A stretch of 64,000 nt of DNA from Streptomyces sp. YPW6 (GTDB lineage Bacteria; Actinomycetota; Actinomycetes; Streptomycetales; Streptomycetaceae). Positions 47,027 through 56,331 of this stretch are shown here, piece after piece; position 1 is the first letter of the stretch; every line of letters starts with the position of its first letter. The stretch lies in the NCBI RefSeq assembly GCF_018866325.1, contig NZ_CP076457.1, forward strand, positions 2,019,001 to 2,083,000, read 5' to 3'. The notes under the pieces are model-generated. The model made no database searches and was not told the origin of the DNA. It was given only the letters and a program-made list of their open reading frames with translations. The position numbers and the translations under genes are program-made.

Positions 47027-49009
47027 TCAGCCCTGGGGGCGCGGGTTCTTCTCGATGACGCGGCCGTCCAGTTCGGCGGTGAGGAAAGCGCCGCCGTGCG
47101 AGTCGGTGACGTACACGCGCAGCACCGGGCGGTCGTCGTGGAAGGGCGACGAGGGGTCCACGATCACGTAACTGCTCTCCGGTTCGTCGATGTTGAGCGT
47201 CCTCTCCGCCGTCTTCAGCAGGGCGGGCAGCGCGTCCCAGTCGACGGAGTCCAGGTCGACCGTCGTCGACCCGGACATGAGGGTGCCGCCCATGCCGTCG
47301 TTCTCCGCCCGGCCGTCGCGGTAGCTGAAGCGGTCGTACAGCGCGGCGTTGAACTTCAGCGGCGCCTCGGCGGAGGCGTGTTCGCGGTAGAGAGTGAAGT
47401 CGGTGACCTTCGTTCCGCCCATGAGCGGTTTCAGCGCCTCGATCGCGGTCCGCGCCCCGTCCGGGGTCAGGAGGTTCGCCGTCTCCGCCTCAGCCTCGGG
47501 TGCGTCCTGCTCGTCGGGTCCGTCGGCGATCGGGGTCGGTGCCGGGGCCGAGCCTTGCGGTGCGCTCGCCCGGTCGCGGGGGCGGTCGTCGCTGTCGGCG
47601 CCCCCGGAGGAGAAGGCCCCGGCCGTCCAGAGGATGGCGCCCGTCAGCACCGCGGCCGAGACGACGGAGGAGGCGGCGGTGATCCGCCGCACCCGGCGGC
47701 CGGCCCGGCGGCCACGCTCCGGCGCGGCGGCCGCGGAAGCCGGGGGCGGGCTGCCGTAGCCCGTCGGAACACGGTCCTCCGGTGCTTCGGCCCCGGAGGA
47801 GGGGGCGGGCGTCGGGGGCTGTGGACCTGAAACCGGTGTCCCCGCCCCGTACGCGTACGGGGCCGCGGGCGTGGGGCCCGGTCGCTGCGGCGGGGCCGCC
47901 GACTGGGTGGGCGCGGCGTGCACGGGGCCGGGGTAAGGGGTCGCGGGGTGCGGGGGCACGGAGTGCCGGGGCGCGGGATGCGCTGACGCGGGGTGCGCGC
48001 CCCCGGAGAACCCGGCCCCACCGTGCGCGACCCCGGAGAACCCGGCCCCACCCTGCGCACCCTCGGGGTGTCCGGCCCCACCCTGCGCGACCCCGGGGTC
48101 CACGGACCCTTCATGCGCGCCTCCGGGGCGTTCCCCTACCGGCTCCGTGGGCGTCGGAGGCGTGCTGCCGCCCCGCTCGGCATCGGCCAGCAGCCGGTCG
48201 AGGGTCTCCGCGTCCGGCCGGGCCGGGATGTCACGGGTGAGGAGTGCGCTCAGCACCGGGGCGAGGGCCCCGGCCCGGGATGGCGGCGGGATCTCCTCGT
48301 CGAGCACGGCGGCCAGGGTGGCGAGGGTGGTGGCCCGGCGCAGCGGGTGGCTGCCCTCGACGGCGACGTACAGCATCATGCCGAGCGACCAGAGGTCGGA
48401 GGACGGATCGCCCTCCGTGCCCCGGATGCGCTCGGGGGCTATGTAGTCGGGCGAGCCGATGAGGGCGCCCGTCATGGTGAGGCTGGTCGACTCGCGGATG
48501 GCGGCGATGCCGAAGTCCGTGAGGACGGGGCGGCCGTCGGCGCGCAGCAGGACGTTGGCGGGCTTGACGTCGCGGTGCTGGATGCCGGCCGCGTGGGCGG
48601 CGCGGAGGGCGGAGAGGATGCCGCGTCCCAGTCCGGCGGCGTCGGCGGGCTCCATGGGGCCGGCGGCGAGCCGGTCGTGCAGGGAGGAGCCGGCCACCAG
48701 CTCCATCACGATCCACGGGTAGCCGTCCTCGCCGGGGTCGACGATGTGGTGGACGGTGACCACGTTGGGGTGGTCGAGCCGGGCCAGGGCGCGGGCCTCA
48801 CGGAGCACCCGGGCGCGCAGGGTGCGGGCGCCCTCGGGGTCGTACTCCGCGAGCGCCGGGTCCGGGGGCCGCACCTCCTTGAGCGCGACATCGCGGTGGA
48901 GCGCCTCGTCGCGGGCCCGCCAGACCATGCCCATGCCGCCGCTGCCGAGCCGCTCGACCAGCGTGAAACGACCGTCGACGACCCGTCCCGAGGGGACCTC
49001 TTCGCTCAT
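47027..49009 (-). CDS. PknB-type Ser/Thr protein kinase, membrane-anchored
   Basis: A 660-residue kinase. Gly loop LGSGGMGMVWRA, ATP Lys44 (VALKEV), catalytic loop QHRDVKPANVLL (Asp147), TDFGIAA (Asp165), activation loop TSLTMTGALIGSPDYIAPE with several Thr. A long Pro/Ala/Gly juxtamembrane linker (about 280-435) holds decapeptide repeats. One membrane segment near residue 445-465 (SSVVSAAVLTGAILWTAGAF) leads to an extracellular domain of about 190 residues without PASTA repeats (for example GGTKVTDFTLYREHASAEAP). The sensor part is not a recognised family. The gene is monocistronic; 316 bases separate it from the glyA start and hold the riboswitch. Confidence 0.92.
   Translation of the reverse strand: MSEEVPSGRVVDGRFTLVERLGSGGMGMVWRARDEALHRDVALKEVRPPDPALAEYDPEGARTLRARVLREARALARLDHPNVVTVHHIVDPGEDGYPWIVMELVAGSSLHDRLAAGPMEPADAAGLGRGILSALRAAHAAGIQHRDVKPANVLLRADGRPVLTDFGIAAIRESTSLTMTGALIGSPDYIAPERIRGTEGDPSSDLWSLGMMLYVAVEGSHPLRRATTLATLAAVLDEEIPPPSRAGALAPVLSALLTRDIPARPDAETLDRLLADAERGGSTPPTPTEPVGERPGGAHEGSVDPGVAQGGAGHPEGAQGGAGFSGVAHGGAGFSGGAHPASAHPAPRHSVPPHPATPYPGPVHAAPTQSAAPPQRPGPTPAAPYAYGAGTPVSGPQPPTPAPSSGAEAPEDRVPTGYGSPPPASAAAAPERGRRAGRRVRRITAASSVVSAAVLTGAILWTAGAFSSGGADSDDRPRDRASAPQGSAPAPTPIADGPDEQDAPEAEAETANLLTPDGARTAIEALKPLMGGTKVTDFTLYREHASAEAPLKFNAALYDRFSYRDGRAENDGMGGTLMSGSTTVDLDSVDWDALPALLKTAERTLNIDEPESSYVIVDPSSPFHDDRPVLRVYVTDSHGGAFLTAELDGRVIEKNPRPQG
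48001..48120 (-). repeat. 30-base in-frame repeats in the kinase linker
   Basis: About four units coding DPGVAQGGAG, HPEGAQGGAG, FSGVAHGGAG and FSGGAHPASA. The DNA copies share ACCCGGCCCCACC and TGCGCGACCCCGGAGA. They lengthen the linker between kinase and membrane. Confidence 0.8.
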
Positions 49010-49063
49010 GGGCCGTAGCGTACGGGGGGCGGAGGGAAGCGCGTAGCGGGGGCGGCAGCCCTG

Positions 49064-50116
49064 TCAGGCCGAGGTGCGTTTGCGGGACGATGCCGTCTTC
49101 TTCGTCCCGCTGCCGGCGCTCGACGACGTCTGCTTCTTCGTCGCCGTCTTCTTCGCGGCGGACTTCTTCGTCGTCGACGTGGACTTCTTCGCTCCGGTGG
49201 ACTTGGGCGTGGCCTTCTTCCCCGCCGCGGTGCTCTTCTTCGTGGGCCGCGGGGAAGACTTCCCCGACGTCTTCTTGATGGGGTGCACGTCGGCCATCTC
49301 GCCGCCGCCCTTGTCCCGCGCGCCGGACGCCTCCTCGCCCCGTGACTTCTTCGCCGCCTGCACGCTGTTCTCCAGGGCGGCGATCAGGTCGATGACCTTG
49401 CCGCCGCCGGCCTCCCCGGACGCGGCCGGACGCACGGTCTCGCCGGAGGCCTTCGCGGCGATGAGTTCCTCGACCGCCTCCCGGTAGTCGTCGTGGAGGC
49501 TGTCCATGTCGACCTCGCCCAGGGTGTCCATCAGGGCGTCCGCCAGGTCGAGTTCGGCGTCCCGGACCCTGATGTCGCCGTCCGGGGCGACGCCCTCGGG
49601 GGCGCGGATCTCGTCGGGCCAGAGCAGGCCGTGCATGGCGATCACATCATCCACCACGCGGAGCATGCCGAGCCGTTCGCGGCCGCGCAGGGCGTACTTG
49701 GCGACGGCGACCTTGTTGCTGCGCTTGAGGGCCTCGCGGAGCAGGGTGTACGGCTTGGCGGCGGGTACACCGTTGGCGGAGAGGTAGTACGCGGCGTCCA
49801 TCTGGAGCGGGTCGATCTGGTCCGCGGGCACGAAGGCGACGATCTCGATGGTCTTCGCGGTGGGCAGCGGAAGCTGGGCGAGATCCTCGTCGGTGATCGG
49901 GATCATCGTGCCGTCGGCGTCCTCGTACGCCTTGCCGATCTCACCGCCCGGGATCTCCTCCTCGTCCAGTTCGCAGACTTTGCGGTACCGGATCCGGCCA
50001 CCGTCGGCGAGGTGGATCTGCCGGAAGTGGACCGAGTGGTTCTCGGTGGCGTTGACCAGCTTGATCGGGATGCTGACCAGCCCGAAGGAGATCGCGCCGT
50101 TCCAGATGGACCTCAC
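49064..50116 (-). CDS. ku: Ku-type DNA end-binding protein with Lys-rich tail
   Basis: A 350-residue bacterial Ku. N-terminal MRSIWNGAISFGLVSIPIKL, then IRYRKVCELDEEEIPGGEIG and QIDPLQMDAAYYLS of the Ku core ring. The last about 95 residues are a Lys/Ser/Thr/Ala-rich tail (KKSTSTTKKSAAKKTATKK), histone-H1-like, which is known in streptomycete and mycobacterial Ku to aid DNA binding. Ku homodimers thread onto double-strand ends and recruit LigD for end joining. It is divergent from the LigD polymerase gene, with 78 bases between. Confidence 0.96.
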   Translation of the reverse strand: MRSIWNGAISFGLVSIPIKLVNATENHSVHFRQIHLADGGRIRYRKVCELDEEEIPGGEIGKAYEDADGTMIPITDEDLAQLPLPTAKTIEIVAFVPADQIDPLQMDAAYYLSANGVPAAKPYTLLREALKRSNKVAVAKYALRGRERLGMLRVVDDVIAMHGLLWPDEIRAPEGVAPDGDIRVRDAELDLADALMDTLGEVDMDSLHDDYREAVEELIAAKASGETVRPAASGEAGGGKVIDLIAALENSVQAAKKSRGEEASGARDKGGGEMADVHPIKKTSGKSSPRPTKKSTAAGKKATPKSTGAKKSTSTTKKSAAKKTATKKQTSSSAGSGTKKTASSRKRTSA

Positions 50117-50194
50117 CGTTCACCCCTTGCCGGCCGTGAGGGACGCGTTGGCGACCCAGGACGCTTTGTCGCTTTTTCGTGTGATTCTTATCGT

Positions 50195-51085
50195 ATGACG
50201 CCGATCACCGAGGTGGAGGGGCGACGGGTCTCGCTCAGCAATCTCGACAAGGTCCTCTATCCGGCCGCGGGGACGACCAAGGGCGAGGTGCTGCACTACT
50301 ACGCGGCCACCGTCGGCACCGTGATGCTGCCCCACCTGGCCGACCGTCCCGTGTCCTTCCTGCGGTATCCGGACGGGCCGGGCGGCCAGCTCTTCTTCAC
50401 CAGGAATCCGCCCCCCGGTACACCCGCCTGGGTGGAGACCACCCCCGTCCCCCGGAGCGAGGACCGGGGCGCCCGGCAGGTGGTCGTGCGCGATCTGGCC
50501 TCGTTGATGTGGGCGGCGAACCTGGTGGTCGAGTTCCACACCCCGCAGTGGCGGACGGGCTCGCCGGGGGTCGCCGACCGGATGGTCCTCGACCTGGACC
50601 CCGGCTCCCCCGCGACCGTCGTGGAGTGCTGCGCGGTGGCTCTCTGGCTGCGGCAGCGGCTCGCGGACGACGGGCTCGCGGCGTACGGGAAGACGTCCGG
50701 GTCCAAGGGGCTGCATCTGCTGGTTCCGCTGGAGCCCACGCCGTCCGGAGAGGTGTCCGCGTACGCGAAACGGCTCGCCGTGGAGGCGGCGGAGGCGCTG
50801 CCGGCTCTGGCCCTGCACCGGATGAAGCGCGCCCTGCGGCCGGGCAAGGTGTTCGTCGACTTCAGCCAGAACTCCGCGTCGAAGACGACCGCCACGCCCT
50901 ACACCCTGCGCGCCCGGCCCGAACCCACCGTCTCGGCCCCTGTGACCTGGGAGGAGATCGCGGGGTGCCGGGAGGCCGGGGCCCTGGTGTTCCGCGCCGG
51001 GGACATGGCCGCCCGGCTGGAGCTGCACGGCGATCTGCTCGCCCCGCTGAACGACCCGGAACAGGCGCGTCCGCTGCCCGGGTGA
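50195..51085 (+). CDS. LigD-type polymerase/primase (NHEJ PolDom), stand-alone
   Basis: A 296-residue archaeo-eukaryotic-primase-like polymerase. Motifs: VSLSNLDKVLYPAAGTTKGE, PVSFLRYPDGPGG, the metal-binding DLDP in MVLDLDPGSPA, GKTSGSKGLHLLVPL, the later metal site VFVDFSQNSASKTTATPYTL and PVTWEEI. It fills gaps with NTPs at broken ends held by Ku. The ligase and phosphoesterase domains of full LigD are absent, so they must come from another gene. ATG at 50195 has an AT-rich region (GTGATTCTTATCGT) right in front, which may be the promoter of a short-leader mRNA. Confidence 0.95.
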   Translation: MTPITEVEGRRVSLSNLDKVLYPAAGTTKGEVLHYYAATVGTVMLPHLADRPVSFLRYPDGPGGQLFFTRNPPPGTPAWVETTPVPRSEDRGARQVVVRDLASLMWAANLVVEFHTPQWRTGSPGVADRMVLDLDPGSPATVVECCAVALWLRQRLADDGLAAYGKTSGSKGLHLLVPLEPTPSGEVSAYAKRLAVEAAEALPALALHRMKRALRPGKVFVDFSQNSASKTTATPYTLRARPEPTVSAPVTWEEIAGCREAGALVFRAGDMAARLELHGDLLAPLNDPEQARPLPG

Positions 51086-51253
51086 CCCTCGGGGGCCCGC
51101 CGGAACCCTCCGGTCACCGGGGTTTCTCACAGCGTCCTCACAGCGGGATCGTCTTGACCAGGTCATGACCTGGTTACGGGCGCGAGGAAAGGCCACAAGT
51201 GGCGGGTGGATTGTCGGAACCGTGGTGCACACTCTGCGCAGGCGCTTCCTGCG

Positions 51254-51300
51254 GGGCGCGCCGGGAGGGGTGTGACGGGCCGGGCGCGCCGGGAGGGGTG
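51254..51300. repeat. 19-base direct repeat upstream of the HEAT gene
   Basis: GGGCGCGCCGGGAGGGGTG at 51254-51272 and again at 51282-51300, starts 28 bases apart, 42 bases before the HEAT-protein start. Could be a regulatory site or duplication scar. Confidence 0.6.
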
Positions 51301-51341
51301 CGCCGGTCCGGGCGCTGTCGTGATCGTGGGGAGGGGATGGC

Positions 51342-53571
51342 GTGTTCTCGGGGATCGACGAGGTCGACTGGGCTTCGATGGAGCATGCCTACGGGCCGGC
51401 CGACGACGTACCGCAGCTCCTGCGGGGGCTCGCCTCCGCCGATCCGGCGGAGCGGGAGACCGCGCTCGACGGCATGTACGGGGCGGTGCACCACCAGGGC
51501 GATGTGTACGCGTGCACGCTCGCGTGCATCCCGTTCCTGTTCGAGCTGGTCGCCGACCCGGGAGTGCAGGACCGGGGCGGCGTCGTCGAACTGCTCACCA
51601 GCATCGGCGGCTTCGACCTGGACGAGGACGACGAGGACGAGATCGAGGACGTCGCGAACTACGCGATGGCGGCCGCCGCCGTCACCGCGGGCGCCGGGGT
51701 GTTCTTCGAGCTGATCGCCGACGAGGATCCCGGGGTGCGGCTGGCGGCCCCGCTGGCGCTCGCCACGTTGCACCGGCAACCCGTGCGGGTGCTCGCGCTG
51801 CTGCGGGAGCGGTTGCCCGTGGAGCCCGACGAGGAGGTGCGGCTCGCCCTCGTGGAGGCGGCCGGGCGGGTCGCCCTGCGGCACCGGCCGCTGGCGGAGC
51901 GCGCCGGGAAGTGGCTGGGCATGCTGGCGTCCCGGGCCGATTCCCCGGGGCTGCGGCTCGCGGCGCTGGCCCAGCTGGCGCGCTGTTCGCCCGACGGGCT
52001 GCCCGGTGATGTGGTGCCGGTGGTCTCGGGGCTGCTGCGCGAGATGCGGTCGGCGCCTCAGGAGCCGGGGAGCACGACGGAGCACGCCGCTCCGGGAGCG
52101 GGCCCCGACCCGGCGGCGGGCGGCCCTCCCGGCGGGACCGCCGCGCGGGAGGCGGACGAGCCGGAGTCCGGCCCGGATCCGGCACCGGACGCGGAGCCCG
52201 TGGACCCCGAGCCGGTGGCCTCGGCGGAGAACGGGCGGGGCGAGCAGGTCGCGGCACCGACGCTCGTGGGGCGGTTGCGCTCGCTGTCGGCGCAGGAGAA
52301 CGCGGGGCAGGGCGCCCCGTGGGCCACGGACCTGCTGCGCACCCTGCACGTCGGCCTGGACGACCGGGTGGGCGATCGCACCGCGCTGCTCGCCGACCAG
52401 TTGCGCAGCCCCGACCGCCGTCAGCGCATCGACGCCGTACGGATGACGGGCGGGCTCATACGGGCCTGGCGCGGCTCCTACGAGGAGGTGGTGGCGCTCG
52501 TCGGCGAGCAGTTGTCCGACCCCGAGCCCCGGCTGGCCGAGGCCGCGTCCCATGTGCTGGAGGAGCTGTTCGAGCTCGCCGCACCGGCCGCGGAGGCCCT
52601 GGCCGCCCGGGTGGCCGGCGACCCCGGGGGCTGGGTGAAGGAGTGGGCCAGTGGTCCGCCCGGGCTCTCCTCCCCCGTGAAGGCCCTGGCCCGGCTCGGT
52701 GACGCCCGTGCGCTGCCCGCGCTCGCCGCGGCCCTGGAGCTGCCGCAGGTGGCGCACGACGTGGGGTTCGCGGTGGGGCACCTGGGGGCGGCGGCCCGGC
52801 CGCTCGCCGGAACGCTGCGGCGCAGGCTCGCGGAGGTGGAGCTGGACGAGGGCGCCTACGACCGGGCCGGCCCGCTGCTGGCCGGTCTGACCGCGCTGCG
52901 GGTCGGCGAGGCGGCCCCCGAGGTGCTGCGGGTGCTGCGCGGGGCACCGGAGTACCGGGGCGAGTGGCTGCGTACGGCGGCGCTGCGGGCGCTCGGCGCG
53001 TTCGGGCCCGCGGCGCGGGGCCGTCCCCGAGCTGCGGGCGCTGATCCGCCGCCCGGGGACGGCGGCCGCGACGGAGGCGGCCGAGGCCCTGTGGGCGGTC
53101 TCCGGGGACGCCGACGCGGTGCTCCCGGCGCTGATCGAGGGCCTCCAGTCGGACCAGGTGCACGACCGGCGGGCGGCCGCGGTGGCGCTGGGGGCCCTCG
53201 GACCGCGCGCCGCGGTGGTCGCGCCCCGGCTGCGCGGGCTGCTGGCGCACGAGGAGCCGTGGCTGCGGGTGGACGCGGCGATCGCGCTGTGGGAGGTGTC
53301 CGGCCGGACCCGGGAGACCGTCGCGGCGCTGCTCACCGCCTGGGAGCAGAACCGCCATGTCCGGGTCAGGGTGGCAGAATGCCTGGCACGGATGGGACCG
53401 GTCCCGGAGGGCTCGGCCCCGGCGCACGCCCTGCGGAGCGAACTCCTCTCCGTACGCCGTCACAACGCGATGGACGGCGGGTACGGCAGTCATGACATCC
53501 ACGAGGACGAGAAGCTCCTGGCACTGTGCCGGCAGGCACTGCGGGGGACGGGGAAAGGAAGCACGTCATGA
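51342..53571 (+). pseudogene. HEAT-repeat protein, frameshift near 53,020
   Basis: A long helical-repeat protein of about 740 residues if repaired. GTG at 51342 follows GGGGAGGGG. HEAT-like units recur, for example DPGVRLAAPLALATLHRQP, DEEVRLALVEAAGRVALRH, SPGLRLAALAQLARC, DPEPRLAEAASHVLEELFEL and VHDRRAAAVALGALGPRAAV. A Pro/Gly/Glu-rich linker splits the array near residue 235-300. At about 53010-53030 (GCGGCGCGGGGCCGTCCCC) the HEAT sequence leaves the first frame and continues in the frame that ends at 53571; a one-base loss in the G-run explains it. The rest is intact and the stop overlaps the next ATG, so a sequencing error or recent mutation is likely. Role unknown; HEAT arrays bind proteins or nucleic acid. 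Confidence 0.8.
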
Positions 53572-53885
53572 TCATTTTTGGCACCAAGGGGTATCTCCAC
53601 CAGCTGGCCGTCCTGACGATGGTGTGCGGCTGGTGCGGCAATCCGGCGGCGCACACCCTGCGCAAGCGGGTCACGAAGTTCACGCTGTTCTTCGTGCCGC
53701 TGTTCCCGTTCTCGACGAAGTACGCCACGCAGTGCACGTTCTGCGGCGGGGAGCGGCAGATACCCGGGGAGGAGGCCGACCGGCTGCTCGCCCAGGCCGC
53801 GGCCGGGCAGGACGGCAACGCCTACGGGCAGGCCCCGCGGCAGCCGGGCGTCACTCCGCCCGGCCAGAACCCGTACCAGCGCTGA
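53568..53885 (+). CDS. zinc-ribbon domain protein
   Basis: A 105-residue protein. Two Cys pairs, VCGWCGNPAAH and QCTFCGGER, about 45 residues apart, make a zinc ribbon; between them is the hydrophobic-aromatic stretch FTLFFVPLFPFSTKY typical of the zinc_ribbon_15-like family. The C-terminal third is Gln/Gly/Pro-rich. ATG overlaps the HEAT gene stop by 4 bases (ATGA), so the two are translated together and may act as partners. Function unknown. Confidence 0.85.
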   Translation: MIIFGTKGYLHQLAVLTMVCGWCGNPAAHTLRKRVTKFTLFFVPLFPFSTKYATQCTFCGGERQIPGEEADRLLAQAAAGQDGNAYGQAPRQPGVTPPGQNPYQR

Positions 53886-54018
53886 CCCGATACCGGCCCG
53901 GTGCCGGCTCCACGGCGACGGCAGGGTCCTGCACCGTCTCGCAGGGGTACGAACCGGGCATTGCACACGCCCGTCCGATTAGGGTGTGAAGCCTCTGTCG
54001 TCGAGGAGGAGGCGAGCC

Positions 54019-54840
54019 GTGGGTCCGCACCGCGCCCCGGCGGCGGCCCGCACCGCCGTGTCCGCCGTCGCCCTGCTCGCCCTGCTGTCCGGCTGCGGCG
54101 CGGCGGGCGAGCTGAAGAGCGCGGGGGACGCGCCGTCGGCCGTCGAGCCCGAGGCGCTGTGGCCGGCGCTGCCGCCCGCCTCCTCCGCCCCGTACGACTA
54201 CGGGGAGGGCGAGACCGCGCGGATCCCGGGGATCGGGGTCACCGGCGGTGACGTACGACGGCTGGATCCGGTGACCGTGGCCCAGGCCGACCTGAAGGCG
54301 AAGACGGACCGGGACAGCGGCCTGGACGAGCTGCCGGACGGCACGGTGCGGCAGATCCGGGCGTGCCGGACCGCCCCGGACGCCTGCCCGGTCCTCCCGC
54401 CGTACTACCGCGACCTGACCGGCGACGGCAGGGACGAACTGGTGCTCGGCATCCGTATGCCCGACCGGCAGCTCGCCCTCCGCGTCTACATGCCGGACGG
54501 GGGCGGGCTGACCCGGATCATGTCCACCTACGACGCCGTGATCAGCGTGGAGCTGGCGGGCCGGGACCTGATCATGCGGGCCCCCTCGGTGATCCCGGGG
54601 TACGAGTACCGCACCGCGTGGTCCTGGGACGACCGGCAGCGCGCGATGCTGCCGACCCGGGACGAGATCCTGCGGACGCCCGAGCACCGGAAGGCGCCGC
54701 GGCCGAAGCGCGGGCCGGCGGACCCGGCGACGGGCACGCCGGCCCCGTCGCCCGACGCCTCCACGGGCCCGGACGCGCCGACGCCCTCCGCAGCCGCCTC
54801 CTCCCGCACGCCGTCCGGCTCCGCCACGGGAACGCGATGA
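54019..54840 (+). CDS. putative lipoprotein preceding a sensor kinase
   Basis: A 273-residue exported protein. The GTG at 54019 was chosen because GAGGAGGAGG lies about 7 bases upstream; the GTG at 53986 would bury that site. Signal with lipobox: AVSAVALLALLSGCGAAGE, Cys near residue 27. The mature domain contains VRQIRACRTAPDACPVLPPY with two Cys and YRDLTGDGRDELVLGIRMPD, an FG-GAP/calcium-loop-like motif. Pro/Thr/Ser-rich C-terminus. It overlaps the sensor kinase gene by 4 bases (ATGA). By analogy with CseA, a lipoprotein that tunes the CseB/CseC envelope-stress system, it may modulate this kinase. Confidence 0.82.
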   Translation: MGPHRAPAAARTAVSAVALLALLSGCGAAGELKSAGDAPSAVEPEALWPALPPASSAPYDYGEGETARIPGIGVTGGDVRRLDPVTVAQADLKAKTDRDSGLDELPDGTVRQIRACRTAPDACPVLPPYYRDLTGDGRDELVLGIRMPDRQLALRVYMPDGGGLTRIMSTYDAVISVELAGRDLIMRAPSVIPGYEYRTAWSWDDRQRAMLPTRDEILRTPEHRKAPRPKRGPADPATGTPAPSPDASTGPDAPTPSAAASSRTPSGSATGTR

Positions 54841-56237
54841 GACGTCGGCGCCGCTTCCGCTCCCCCTCCTGGACCGCGAGCCTTACCTGGAAGTCGGCGG
54901 TCTTCCTGACCGCCATGTGCTGCACCCTGGCCGCCCTCCTCGGCATCCTGGTGCACACCGCGGTCACCCGGCAGACCGTCGAGCACGCCCGGGAGAAGGC
55001 GCTGGCCCGGCTGGAGGTGGTCACCGACGCGTACGAGGCCGGGGAGCCGCTGCCCCGGGGGTCCGGCATCGACCCGCCCGGCCTGCCCGCCCCGCTGCGC
55101 GCTCTCGCCGCCGGGGGCGAGCGGGGCACGGTCGTCGCGGACGGGCCGCACCGGCCGGGCGACCCGGACGGCCGGCGCGGCCCCGCCATGTGGGCGGCGG
55201 GACCGGCGGACGGACAGGCGCTGGCGACCTGGACGGACTACAGCCACGGCGCGCGCACCATCGCCGGCCTCGACCGGGCGATCATCGGCTCCTCGCTGCT
55301 GGCCATCGCGGCCACGCTGCTCGTCGGGCTGTTCGCCGTCGGCCGGGTGACCCGCCGGCTCCACCAGAGTGCCCGGGTGGCCCGCCGGATCAGCGCGGGC
55401 GACCTCGACGCCCGGGTGGACGATCCGCGTACGTCGCGCCCGGTACGCGCCCAGGACGAGGTGGCGATCGTGGCGGGCGCGCTGGACACGATGGCCTCGA
55501 CGCTCCAGCGCAAGCTCCAGTCCGAACAGCGGTTCACCGCCGATGTGGCGCACGAGCTGCGCACCCCGCTGACCGGTCTGTCGGCCGCCGCCGAACTGCT
55601 GCCGCCGGGCCGTCCGGCGGAGCTGGTGCGCGACCGGGTGCGGGCGATGCGGGCGCTGACGGAGGACCTGCTGGAGATCTCCCGCCTGGACGCCCGTACC
55701 GAGCGGGTCGACCTCGCCGTGCACGATCTCGCGCCGATCGTGGAGCGGGTCGTCCGGGCGTCGGGCACCGGCACCGGCACCGGCACCCGCACCGAGGTAT
55801 GGGTGAACGGCGCGGCCCGGGTGGAGACCGACCGGCGGCGGCTGGAGCGGGTGATCGGCAATCTGGTGGCCAACGCCCACCGGCACGGGGCCCCTCCGGT
55901 GGTGGTGAGCGTGGACGGCGCGGTGGTCTCCGTGACGGATCACGGGCCCGGCTTCCCGGCCTATCTGCTGGACGGGGGGCCGCAGCGGTTCCGTACGGAC
56001 GGCGCGGGCAAGGGGCACGGCCTCGGGCTGACCATCGCGCTCGGCCAGGCCCAGGTCATCGGCGCCCGGCTGGACTTCGGCCGGGCGCCGGGCGGCGGGG
56101 CACTCGCCCGGTTGACCCTGCCGGAGTACGTGGCGCTCGACGACGGTGAGTCCGCCGGGAACCCCGGTGGGGACAGGGCTCGGCGGGGCCCGGACGACCC
56201 GGACGGCTCAACGGGAAACGGTCCTCACGCATCGTGA
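54837..56237 (+). CDS. sensor histidine kinase (HisKA, HAMP)
   Basis: A 466-residue kinase with two membrane segments: residues about 20-42 (VFLTAMCCTLAALLGILVHT) and about 145-165 (IIGSSLLAIAATLLVGLFAV), enclosing a roughly 100-residue outside sensor domain. HAMP (VTRRLHQSARVARRISAGD), phospho-acceptor box FTADVAHELRTPLTGLSA, N-box VIGNLVANAHRHG, G1 VTDHGPGFP and G2 GHGLGLTIALGQAQ follow. ATG overlaps the lipoprotein stop. No response-regulator gene is adjacent, so the partner lies elsewhere. The context (secreted SH3 protein, FtsW, PBP) suggests it watches the cell envelope; that is inference. Confidence 0.92.
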   Translation: MRRRRRFRSPSWTASLTWKSAVFLTAMCCTLAALLGILVHTAVTRQTVEHAREKALARLEVVTDAYEAGEPLPRGSGIDPPGLPAPLRALAAGGERGTVVADGPHRPGDPDGRRGPAMWAAGPADGQALATWTDYSHGARTIAGLDRAIIGSSLLAIAATLLVGLFAVGRVTRRLHQSARVARRISAGDLDARVDDPRTSRPVRAQDEVAIVAGALDTMASTLQRKLQSEQRFTADVAHELRTPLTGLSAAAELLPPGRPAELVRDRVRAMRALTEDLLEISRLDARTERVDLAVHDLAPIVERVVRASGTGTGTGTRTEVWVNGAARVETDRRRLERVIGNLVANAHRHGAPPVVVSVDGAVVSVTDHGPGFPAYLLDGGPQRFRTDGAGKGHGLGLTIALGQAQVIGARLDFGRAPGGGALARLTLPEYVALDDGESAGNPGGDRARRGPDDPDGSTGNGPHAS

Positions 56238-56331
56238 CGCGTTGCAGACCGTGAGTGGCGATTTTAGCGTGACGATCACGAGCCCAGCTCGTGTCCCCCA
56301 CGTCCCGCATTCCTCATCGCATGGAGGCAGC

